This document shows, in pieces, positions 23,121-30,014 of a DNA stretch of 31,703 nt. Made by a program: the position numbers and the translations under genes. How positions within the stretch are numbered: position 1 is the stretch's first letter; every line of letters starts with the position of its first letter. The notes beneath the pieces are model-generated. The model had not been told where the DNA came from. It saw only the letters and a program-made list of their open reading frames with translations, and did not search any database. The stretch is from an uncultured Mycoplasmatota bacterium (GTDB taxonomy: Bacteria > Bacillota_I > Bacilli_A > RF39 > UBA660), in NCBI GenBank assembly GCA_946528555.1, contig CAMMYS010000012.1, forward strand, positions 1 through 31,703, written 5' to 3'.

Positions 23121-24149
23121 ATGATATTAGATATGTGTTCAGATCCTAGTGTATTAAAAACAATGAGAATAATTAAAATAATGATTAATTTCATTAAGAT
23201 AATTGTTCCAATTATATTATTAGTTAGTGCATCTATAACGTTTACAAAAGCAGTTACAGATGGTAATAATAGTAAAGCTTTACAAGCTTTTATTAGAAAG
23301 GCTATCGCAGCAGTAATTATATTTTTAATACCAACTTTTGTTAATTTAACTTTAAAGTTAGCTGATCAAGATAAAGTTTATTATTCTTGCTTAGAAAATG
23401 CTACTAAAGAAGGTATAGCAGCGGCATATAAAGAAGAAGCACAAACTTATATTATTAATGCTAAAACTACATTATTAGAATCAAATTATGCAGCAGCAAG
23501 AACTTTTGTTAATCAAATGGATGATGGGCCTGAAAAGCAGGAATTGGAGAAAGAATTAGATCAAATTAAAGTAGATGTGGCAAATGCTATTAAAGAAAGA
23601 GAAGAAAAGCTAAAGAAAGCTCAAAGTAGTGGTGGAGGTGGAGTATCACCAACAGGAATTTCTCCAACAGGTGAATATACACCAGTAGAAGCAATGGATA
23701 TGGAAGAAGAAAAAGTTAAAGCCATGTCTAAACAAGAATGTATGGAATATGTTGCTTCTATGGCTAGAGATATATATTTTAAAAATGGTGGAGTACTTCC
23801 AAGCATTACAGTAGCTCAAGCAGTTTTAGAATCAGGATATTGTAAACATTTTATAGCATCGTCTCATAATCTTTATGGATTAAGAGGTTACCCTGGAAGT
23901 AAACCAAAAGTATATGGTGGTGGAAATTATCTAAGAAAATTTGATAATTTCTATGAAGCTACATATTATCATTATGCATATTTTCAAAATTATTCAAATG
24001 TTTATGGTAATTTCTTAAGAGAATGTGCTAATCACCAACCACTTAGAGCAGCAACATATTTACATGCTTATGCTGGTGGTTCTAAAACATATGGTCCAAC
24101 AATTCAACAATTGATAAATCAATATAACTTAACAAAATATGATTATTAA
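23121..24149 (+). CDS. TrbC/VirB2-like two-TM segment fused to a GH73 glucosaminidase
   Basis: 342 residues. Two N-terminal membrane helices (about 22-45 and 64-83) joined by a short charged loop (TDGNNSKALQAFIRKA) have the size and pattern of TrbC/VirB2-type pilin-like proteins. Then a helical charged linker (about 95-170), a Gly/Pro-rich hinge (GGGGVSPTG), and a GH73-like N-acetylglucosaminidase domain (about 205-342). The likely catalytic Glu is E237 in VAQAVLESGYC, followed by SHNLYGLRGYPGSK, the NLFGIKG-type motif, and a Tyr-rich end. It would cut peptidoglycan glycan strands while tethered to the membrane. AGAGGTG at 23110-23116 precedes ATG 23121. The next gene follows after 15 bases. 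The VirB2 likeness is by pattern only; no other secretion genes are present. Confidence 0.8.
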   Translation: MILDMCSDPSVLKTMRIIKIMINFIKIIVPIILLVSASITFTKAVTDGNNSKALQAFIRKAIAAVIIFLIPTFVNLTLKLADQDKVYYSCLENATKEGIAAAYKEEAQTYIINAKTTLLESNYAAARTFVNQMDDGPEKQELEKELDQIKVDVANAIKEREEKLKKAQSSGGGGVSPTGISPTGEYTPVEAMDMEEEKVKAMSKQECMEYVASMARDIYFKNGGVLPSITVAQAVLESGYCKHFIASSHNLYGLRGYPGSKPKVYGGGNYLRKFDNFYEATYYHYAYFQNYSNVYGNFLRECANHQPLRAATYLHAYAGGSKTYGPTIQQLINQYNLTKYDY

Positions 24150-24164
24150 TGAAAAGAGGTTATT

Positions 24165-25652
24165 ATGAATAATAAAAAGGTTAATTTAGGAATTGTAATT
24201 AGTATTTTTGGGGGCGTACTTATTTTATTAACTGGATATCTATTAATAGATTTACATGTTATAGATTTTGGCAAAGAAGAAAAACCTGAAGACAATTTAG
24301 TAATAATTGATGATAATCCTCCTATAGGACCATCAGTTACTAATGAGACAGTTAGTCCTATTATTAGTGAAGAAAATGAAACTAGTCAAATAGTAGAACC
24401 AACACCAGAACCTACACCAACGCCAACACCAACACCAGTGCCAGAGCCTCAACAACAAACAACTCCTACTCAAAGTGAAGATAATACTGATAAAGGTACT
24501 ATATCTTTTGATCAAAATAAATATGAGTGCTTTGTTGGTGATGAAATTGATACTGTTATTTCAGCATCATATATTCAAAGTCTTAATGCTCAATCACATG
24601 TCAAAACATATACAAGTTCAAATACTAAAATAGCTACTATTTCAAAACATCCAACAATAAGTGTTAAATGTATAGGATGTGTAGCTGTAAGTATTAAATG
24701 TGTTGCTGAAGGGAAAACAACTTTAAAAGCAACATCTGATACTGGAGCAACAGCTTCAGCTAATATTACTGTTAAAAAAATACCGGCTGGATCTATTAAC
24801 TTCAGTAAAAGTAGTTATGAATGCAACTTAGGAGAAAAGTTTACAACAGATATTACTGTTTATAGCAATTCTTCATATAATAAACCAGATGGTTTAAAAT
24901 CATATAAGAGTAATGATACTTCTATAGTTGCATTAGAAGCATCTAATTCTCAACCTAAATGTATTGGCTGTATGTCTATAGATGTTAAATGTTTAAAGAT
25001 TGGAACAACAACAATTACAGCCACAACTAATTTTGGTGGTAGTGTTACTGCAAGTGTAAAAGTAAAACAAGATCTTGGAAAAATAAATTTTGATAAGAGT
25101 AGTTATACATGTACTGAAGGGGATACAATTGAAACATCTGTTTATGCAGAAACATCTAATAATAATGAAGCTGGTAGTCCAAATTATATACAAAATTTAC
25201 CATTCCCATCTTCAATTAGCATTAATGATACTTCAATAGCAACATTGACTGAGGCCTTAATAAATGGTAAAGGCGGTGGATCAGGTAAAACATTTGCTAT
25301 TAAATGTCTTAAAGCTGGTAAAACCACATTAAGTGCAGTTTCTAGTACAGGAGCAACAGTAAGTGTTCCAATTACTGTAAAAGAAAAACCAAGTACAGTA
25401 ACATTTAATCCTTCTAGTATTTCATGTTCTGCTGGAAAAACTACTAGTGTACAAATATCATATAGTCCAGATATATCATATGAATTTACATCAGAAAACA
25501 CTCAAATAGCAACAACTAATAAATCTGCTATACAATTAAATGCTTCTGGAACAGTTTCTTTTGATGTTAAATGTGTTAAAGCTGGTTCAACAAAGCTTAA
25601 ATTTAAATTATCAAATGGTTTTGAAAAGACAATAAATGTAACAGTTAAATAG
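24165..25652 (+). CDS. Membrane-anchored protein with four Cys-paired Ig-like (BIG_2-type) repeats
   Basis: 495 residues. An N-terminal anchor helix (about 8-28) without a cleavage site, then an acidic stretch and a Pro-Thr spacer (about 78-97), as in wall-spanning linkers. Four repeats follow at about 110-203, 206-300, 302-405 and 408-495. Each starts with I-x-F-x-x-x-x-x-x-C and ends with (I/V)KC-x-x-x-G-x-T-x-(L/I), a BIG_2-like pattern with a conserved Cys near each end; the first two also have KCIGC. The cysteines probably form one disulfide per domain. AAAGAGGT at 24153-24160 precedes ATG 24165. Co-transcribed with the glucosaminidase and likely surface exposed. Ligand unknown. Confidence 0.8.
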   Translation: MNNKKVNLGIVISIFGGVLILLTGYLLIDLHVIDFGKEEKPEDNLVIIDDNPPIGPSVTNETVSPIISEENETSQIVEPTPEPTPTPTPTPVPEPQQQTTPTQSEDNTDKGTISFDQNKYECFVGDEIDTVISASYIQSLNAQSHVKTYTSSNTKIATISKHPTISVKCIGCVAVSIKCVAEGKTTLKATSDTGATASANITVKKIPAGSINFSKSSYECNLGEKFTTDITVYSNSSYNKPDGLKSYKSNDTSIVALEASNSQPKCIGCMSIDVKCLKIGTTTITATTNFGGSVTASVKVKQDLGKINFDKSSYTCTEGDTIETSVYAETSNNNEAGSPNYIQNLPFPSSISINDTSIATLTEALINGKGGGSGKTFAIKCLKAGKTTLSAVSSTGATVSVPITVKEKPSTVTFNPSSISCSAGKTTSVQISYSPDISYEFTSENTQIATTNKSAIQLNASGTVSFDVKCVKAGSTKLKFKLSNGFEKTINVTVK

Positions 25653-25678
25653 GCAAAAGTATTAACTTTTGCCTTTTT
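25651..25678 (+). terminator. Terminator of the glucosaminidase operon
   Basis: GGCAAAAGT (25652-25660) / ACTTTTGCC (25665-25673) with an ATTA loop and a T-run. Confidence 0.88.
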
Positions 25679-25680
25679 AA

Positions 25681-25709
25681 TTGACATTTTTTGTAATTTA
25701 TGATATAAT
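25681..25709 (+). promoter_or_regulatory. Perfect consensus promoter of rpoD
   Basis: TTGACA (25681-25686), 17-base spacer, TATAAT (25704-25709), plus a TGA just before the -10 (extended -10). It is the only exact match to both hexamers that I found in this window. Confidence 0.9.
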
Positions 25710-25736
25710 CTTAACGATTTCAAAAAGGGGGTTTTA

Positions 25737-26987
25737 TTGATTATGGAAATTAATAAAATTATAGAATTTGCTAAATCTTTCAATCTTGAAAATACAGAAA
25801 AGGCTCAATATGAAAATTATTCAAAATTATGTAAATTATTAAATGAATTAGATTTTCAAATTGATGATTTTGTAGCAGAAGAATTATTAGAAAAAAGTGC
25901 TGAAATTAAATTAATGGCAAAAGTTTTATCTAGAGTTAATAAGAAACAATTAGTAGCAGATGAAAATTTAATTGTTTTAGTAAGTAGTTATGAAATTAAT
26001 GCTCAAGTTAATAATTTTAATTCTAGAATGTCTAAGAAATTTGAATCTGATGATTTTGATGATTATGTTGAAGAAACTAATGAAGAAGATTTAGATGCAT
26101 ATGAAAATGACGAATTAGATTCAGATAGTTCTGAATTAGAGTTTACAGAACGTGGTTCAAAAGGAATTAATTTAGATAGACTTCATTTAAGTGAATTAGT
26201 ATGGGATCCACTTTCAACTGACGAAGAAATTAGACTTGCTAAATTAATTGAAGAGCATGATGAAAATGCTTTTCAAGAATTAGTTGAGCATAATATGAGA
26301 TTAGCAGTTAGTATAGCTAAACGTTATCAAGGAAGAGGTTTAAGATTCTTAGATTTAGTTCAAGAAGGTTATTTAGGATTAATGAAAGCTGCACGTAAAT
26401 TTGATTATAGAAAAGGATATAAGTTTTCTACATATGCTACATGGTGGATTAGACAAAGCATAACTAGAGCTTTAGCTGATCAAGGTAGAGTAGTTAGAGT
26501 TCCAGTTCACGCTGTTGAAGTAATTAATAGAATTAAAAGAATATCTGCTGATTATTTAAGAGATTATGGATATGAACCAAAACCTCAAGAATTAGCTGAT
26601 ATACTTGATTTACCAATAGATAAAATAAACTTCTATAGAAAGTATTTAGAAGGACCTATGTCATTAGATGCACCTGTTCGCAATGAAGAAGATAGTGATT
26701 CAACATTTGGTGATTTCGTACCTTCAGAAGAATATGGTAGAGATTTAAATTTAGATGAAATCTATGAAAGCGAATTTATGGAAGACTTTGAAAACTCAGC
26801 TTTATCTGATAGAGAAAAAATGATATTAAAATTAAGAAATGGTGTAGTAGATGGTAAAATCTATACATTAGAAGAAATCGGAAAAATGTATGGTGTAACT
26901 AGAGAAAGAGTTAGACAAATTGAAGGAAAGGCTTTAAGAAGAGCTAGAAGAATATTAAAAAATAACAATTATTTAAGATCTTTATAA
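25737..26987 (+). CDS. rpoD: Primary RNA polymerase sigma factor SigA/RpoD
   Basis: 416 residues. The N-terminal 140 residues are acidic and diverge from region 1.1 of known SigA proteins. Region 1.2 begins near [12 protein letters not shown]. Region 2 contains [36 protein letters not shown] and [20 protein letters not shown] (core and -10 recognition). Region 3 includes [13 protein letters not shown]. Region 4 contains [20 protein letters not shown] (HTH for -35 recognition). Start: AAAGGGGG at 25724-25731 fits TTG 25737 (5 bases) better than ATG 25743 (11 bases); either changes only two residues. It follows a perfect promoter, matching the many TTGACA/TATAAT-like promoters seen here. Confidence 0.96.
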   Translation: MIMEINKIIEFAKSFNLENTEKAQYENYSKLCKLLNELDFQIDDFVAEELLEKSAEIKLMAKVLSRVNKKQLVADENLIVLVSSYEINAQVNNFNSRMSKKFESDDFDDYVEETNEEDLDAYENDELDSDSSELEFTERGSKGINLDRLHLSELVWDPLSTDEEIRLAKLIEEHDENAFQELVEHNMRLAVSIAKRYQGRGLRFLDLVQEGYLGLMKAARKFDYRKGYKFSTYATWWIRQSITRALADQGRVVRVPVHAVEVINRIKRISADYLRDYGYEPKPQELADILDLPIDKINFYRKYLEGPMSLDAPVRNEEDSDSTFGDFVPSEEYGRDLNLDEIYESEFMEDFENSALSDREKMILKLRNGVVDGKIYTLEEIGKMYGVTRERVRQIEGKALRRARRILKNNNYLRSL

Positions 26988-27008
26988 AAAGGCTAATAAG
27001 CCTTTTTT
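26986..27008 (+). terminator. rpoD terminator
   Basis: AAAAAGGCT (26986-26994) / AGCCTTTTT (26999-27007) with an AATA loop. The T-run also occupies the -35 position of the next gene. Confidence 0.85.
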
Positions 27009-27025
27009 ATTTGCCAAAAATAATA

Positions 27026-27031
27026 TATAAT
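27026..27031 (+). promoter_or_regulatory. -10 element upstream of trmB
   Basis: TATAAT at 27026-27031, 20 bases before the ATG. The position 17 bases upstream falls in the rpoD terminator T-run; TTGCCA at 27011 is too close (9 bases) to serve as -35. Confidence 0.45.
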
Positions 27032-27050
27032 ATGTATGTGGTGAAGCATT

Positions 27051-27668
27051 ATGAGATTAAAACATATAAAAAATGCTGATATTATTGTAAGTAATTCTAG
27101 CTATTCTGTTAATAATCCATTAGATTATAAAGGAAGATGGAAAGAATTATTTGATAATGATAATCCAATTGAAATAGAGATTGGAACAGGAAAAGGTAAA
27201 TTTATAATTAGTAAAGCTATAGATAATAAAAATATTAATTATATTGGTATTGAAAAATATGATAGTCCTTTAGTGGGAGCAATAAAAAAACTAGAAGGTA
27301 TAGATATACCAAACTTAAAATTAGTTTGTTTTGACGCTATTAAAATAGATGAGTTATTTGATCATGAGATATCTAAAATATATCTTAATTTTAGTGATCC
27401 ATGGCCTAAAAAAAGACATGCTAAGAGAAGATTAACTTCAGAGAATTTTTTAAATAAATATGAAAATCTTTTTGTAAAAGAGAAGAATATTGAACTTAAA
27501 ACTGATAATGATGATTTATTTGATTATTCATTATTATCTTTTGAAGAAAATGGTTATGAAATCAAAGAAATAAATAGAAATATTTTTGATAAATATACAA
27601 CAGAGTATGAAGATAAGTTTATTGGGCTTGGTAAAAATATTAATTATGTTCATGTTGTTAAAAAATAA
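27051..27668 (+). CDS. trmB: tRNA (guanine-N7-)-methyltransferase
   Basis: 205 residues. SAM-binding motif EIGTGKGK at 43-50, and the TrmB hallmark NFSDPWPKKRHAKRRLT near 113-129, which holds catalytic and tRNA-binding residues. The C-terminal TEYEDKFIGLGKNINYV is also characteristic. It methylates G46 in the variable loop of tRNAs in the cytoplasm. ATG 27051 with a GGTGAA ribosome site (27040-27045). No clear hairpin separates it from the lipoprotein gene, which has its own extended -10. Confidence 0.95.
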   Translation: MRLKHIKNADIIVSNSSYSVNNPLDYKGRWKELFDNDNPIEIEIGTGKGKFIISKAIDNKNINYIGIEKYDSPLVGAIKKLEGIDIPNLKLVCFDAIKIDELFDHEISKIYLNFSDPWPKKRHAKRRLTSENFLNKYENLFVKEKNIELKTDNDDLFDYSLLSFEENGYEIKEINRNIFDKYTTEYEDKFIGLGKNINYVHVVKK

Positions 27669-27674
27669 ATAATT

Positions 27675-27683
27675 TGTTATAAT
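27675..27683 (+). promoter_or_regulatory. Extended -10 upstream of the lipoprotein gene
   Basis: TGTTATAAT at 27675-27683 (TGn plus perfect TATAAT), 19 bases before the ATG; the -35 region would lie within the trmB 3' end and is weak. Confidence 0.5.
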
Positions 27684-27702
27684 TTTAAAAGTAGGAGAAT
27701 AT

Positions 27703-28314
27703 ATGTATAAGAGATTAATTATTATATTTTGTTTATTATTTTTATTTGGATGCTCTAATGATAATATTAATAAATTATCTTTAAATGACATAATAGATGA
27801 TACTGTTAAAACAAGTGATTATAAAGCAAATGTTAATTCTAAAGGATATAAATATTTCTTACCAAATGGATTTAGTTTATATGCTGATAATGGATATCAA
27901 CAAGAGATACATTCTAAGAATAATATTTATTATTTAAATGTTGATGTTATTAGTTATTATTATAAAAATGACTTATCTACTGAGCATGAATTAGATGATT
28001 ATGAATATTATGAGTTTGAGAATAATGATAAAAAAGGTTATCTAAGAATAACAAAAAACAATGAAGATTTTTTTGTTGAGTTGTGTTATAATTATGCTAT
28101 AATAGAAGTAGAGGTAGAAGAGAGTAATTTAAGATATGCAGTTTCTAGAGGAATTACTATATTAAATTCTATTGAATATAATGATTTGGTTATAGAAAAG
28201 AATATAAATGATGGTGAATCTGACCATAAGGAAACTATATATAATATACCTGAACCCGAAAAGAAAAATACAAAAAATGTCCTTGAATATATTGAAGAGG
28301 ATGAAGAAGAATAG
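27703..28314 (+). CDS. Putative lipoprotein, unknown
   Basis: 203 residues. A lipoprotein signal peptide with lipobox LFGC (Cys17), so the mature protein is lipid-anchored to the outer face of the membrane. The rest is acidic and Asn/Tyr-rich with no recognised domain; a compact beta-rich region (about 45-165, with YFLPNGFSLYADNGYQQEI) is followed by a strongly acidic tail ending in EDEEE. TAGGAG at 27692-27697 precedes ATG 27703. First gene of a four-gene run (gaps of 20 and 2 bases, then an overlap). Confidence 0.78.
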   Translation: MYKRLIIIFCLLFLFGCSNDNINKLSLNDIIDDTVKTSDYKANVNSKGYKYFLPNGFSLYADNGYQQEIHSKNNIYYLNVDVISYYYKNDLSTEHELDDYEYYEFENNDKKGYLRITKNNEDFFVELCYNYAIIEVEVEESNLRYAVSRGITILNSIEYNDLVIEKNINDGESDHKETIYNIPEPEKKNTKNVLEYIEEDEEE

Positions 28315-28334
28315 TTTGAGAAAGAGGTGCAATA

Positions 28335-29246
28335 ATGGCATTTTTATCTAAATTAAAAGATATTTTTTATGATAAAGTTGAAGTAGATCCAGAGGAAGAA
28401 ATTGAAGAAGAATTGGAGCCTGTTAAGCCTAGTAGAGAAGTTAGAGAAGAAAAACCTAGAGTAGAGGAAATTAAACAATTTGAAGAAAAAAAAGAAGAAG
28501 TTGTTAAACCTAAAATAGAAGACACTTTTAGTGAAAGAGATTTATTTAGAAATGATAAACCATTTACTTTTACTGAATTAGAAGATGATGAAGATTTGCC
28601 TCCTAGAAAAAGTGTACTTGATTTAGATAGAAGAGAAGTTAAAACTTCTAGTAGAGTATTAGATGATATTCCTCAAGAAAGAGTTCCTGAAAGAACAGTT
28701 GAGAGAACTCCTGAAACTCCTAGAGTATTTAAACCAACGCCTATTATTTCTCCAATATATGGTATATTAGATAAAGATTATAAAAAGGAAGAAATAAGAG
28801 AAAAAAGTACTTCAACTAATAAGTCAGTAGTTGCTAATGCTACTACTACATATGATAGCGTTAGAAGAAAAGCTTATGGAACATTAGAAGATGACTTAGA
28901 AGATACATTAAATTCAATGAATAAAGTAAGTACTCGTGATGTAGAAGATAAATTAATGGATACTGATGATTTAAAAGATTCAAGTAAAACTATTGCTGAA
29001 TTAAATGAAAAAACTCAAAAGATTGAAAACTTAATTAATCAAATAGAAGAAGCAACTGATGAAATAGATAGAACAATGAGTATTGGTGAACTTGAAGATA
29101 CTGCTAAACTTGATAATTTTGAAACTGAACAAGTTGATAACAATGAAACAGTTGGAACTCTTGATGATAAAACAATGACAGACAGTACTTTAGAACATGA
29201 TTTATTTAACTTGATAGATTCAATGTATGATGATAAGGAGGATTAA
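28335..29246 (+). CDS. Acidic cytoplasmic protein with low-complexity regions, unknown
   Basis: 303 residues with no signal peptide or membrane helix. The N-terminus MAFLSKLKDIFYD could form an amphipathic helix. It is followed by Glu/Pro/Arg-rich disordered sequence (15-130), a conserved-looking core VFKPTPIISPIYGILDKDY (about 134-152) and a C-terminal helical part with coiled-coil potential (KTQKIENLINQIEEATDEID) and an acidic end (LEHDLFNLIDSMYDDKED). The start resembles that of SepF-like division proteins, but the SepF domain itself is absent. AAAGAGGTG at 28321-28329 gives the start. The next gene begins 2 bases after the stop. Role unknown; the company of DUF948/YtxH-like proteins hints at envelope or division work. 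Confidence 0.72.
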   Translation: MAFLSKLKDIFYDKVEVDPEEEIEEELEPVKPSREVREEKPRVEEIKQFEEKKEEVVKPKIEDTFSERDLFRNDKPFTFTELEDDEDLPPRKSVLDLDRREVKTSSRVLDDIPQERVPERTVERTPETPRVFKPTPIISPIYGILDKDYKKEEIREKSTSTNKSVVANATTTYDSVRRKAYGTLEDDLEDTLNSMNKVSTRDVEDKLMDTDDLKDSSKTIAELNEKTQKIENLINQIEEATDEIDRTMSIGELEDTAKLDNFETEQVDNNETVGTLDDKTMTDSTLEHDLFNLIDSMYDDKED

Positions 29247-29248
29247 TT

Positions 29249-29545
29249 ATGAGTGAAGCTTTAGTTATTATTATTTATGCTTTATTAATAGTATTTCTTA
29301 TTATAGCTATAATAGTAGGAGTTAAATTATTAATAACTCTTAATAAAGTAAATGATATTCTTGATGATGCTAGTGAAAAATTAAGTTCTTTAGATAAGTT
29401 ATTTGATATAATAAACTTTGCAACTGATAGAATGTCAGCAGTTACTGAATTAGCTATTGGATTTATATCTACAGGTATAAATAGATTATTTAAACCATCT
29501 AAGAAATCTAAAAAATCAAAAAAGGAGGATGAAGAAGATGAGTAA
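29249..29545 (+). CDS. DUF948-like single-TM protein
   Basis: 98 residues. One N-terminal membrane helix (about 4-29), then an amphipathic helical segment (NKVNDILDDASEKLSSLDKLF) and a Lys/Glu tail. This size and pattern fit the small DUF948 group usually encoded beside YtxH-type proteins in Firmicutes, as it is here. AAGGAGG at 29235-29241 precedes ATG 29249. The 3' end overlaps the next gene by 8 bases. Function not established. Confidence 0.75.
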   Translation: MSEALVIIIYALLIVFLIIAIIVGVKLLITLNKVNDILDDASEKLSSLDKLFDIINFATDRMSAVTELAIGFISTGINRLFKPSKKSKKSKKEDEEDE

Positions 29546-29939
29546 AAAAGGTGGATTTGGGAAATTTTTAGGAGGACTTGCATTAGGAGCAGGATTAGGA
29601 TTATTATTAAGTCCTGATACTGGAGAAAATAATAGAAAAGCTCTTGCTAAAAAAATTGATGAATTAACTAAGAAAATTAAAGAAGTTGATCTTGATGAAG
29701 TAAAAGATGAACTATTATATAAAGCAGAAATGTTACAAGCAGAATTAAAAAATCTTGATAAAGAAACTGCTAAAGAAAAAGTTTTAGATAAAGCTAATGA
29801 TATTAAAGTTAAAGCTGAAGAATTATATAAATTAGCTATTGAAAAAGGAACGCCAGTAGTAGAGAAAGCTGCTGATAATGTTAGAAAACAAGCTATTAAA
29901 TTTCTTAAAGATTCTCAAAAAAAATTAGAAAATAAATAA
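29538..29939 (+). CDS. YtxH-like protein
   Basis: About 133 residues starting at ATG 29538, chosen because AAAGGAGG (29521-29528) is 9 bases upstream; the in-frame ATG at 29529 would touch the ribosome site. The N-terminus GGFGKFLGGLALGAGLGLLLSPDTGENNR is the YtxH hallmark: a Gly-rich membrane helix followed by L-x-S/A-P-x-x-G-x-x-x-R. The rest is a long Lys/Glu/Ala-rich helical region (about 35-133), probably a coiled coil. In Bacillus ytxH is a general stress gene; the molecular role is unclear. Last gene of the operon, with a terminator immediately after. Confidence 0.82.
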   Translation: MSKKGGFGKFLGGLALGAGLGLLLSPDTGENNRKALAKKIDELTKKIKEVDLDEVKDELLYKAEMLQAELKNLDKETAKEKVLDKANDIKVKAEELYKLAIEKGTPVVEKAADNVRKQAIKFLKDSQKKLENK

Positions 29940-29961
29940 CTACCTTTTAGGTAGTTTTTTT
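29938..29961 (+). terminator. Terminator of the lipoprotein-YtxH operon
   Basis: AACTACCT (29938-29945) / AGGTAGTT (29949-29956) with a TTT loop and a T-run. Confidence 0.85.
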
Positions 29962-29962
29962 A

Positions 29963-29991
29963 TTGAAAGAAATAGTATATTATTATATAAT
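29963..29991 (+). promoter_or_regulatory. Promoter of the terminal polytopic membrane protein gene
   Basis: TTGAAA at 29963-29968, 17-base spacer, TATAAT at 29986-29991, starting two bases after the upstream terminator. Confidence 0.75.
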
Positions 29992-30014
29992 GATTATAAT
30001 AGGGATGTGATAAT

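Noticed and set aside
24396..24455. Pro-Thr codon run as a possible short tandem repeat or CRISPR-like array
   Set aside because: It is an in-frame coding PT spacer of a surface protein with irregular units and no spacers.
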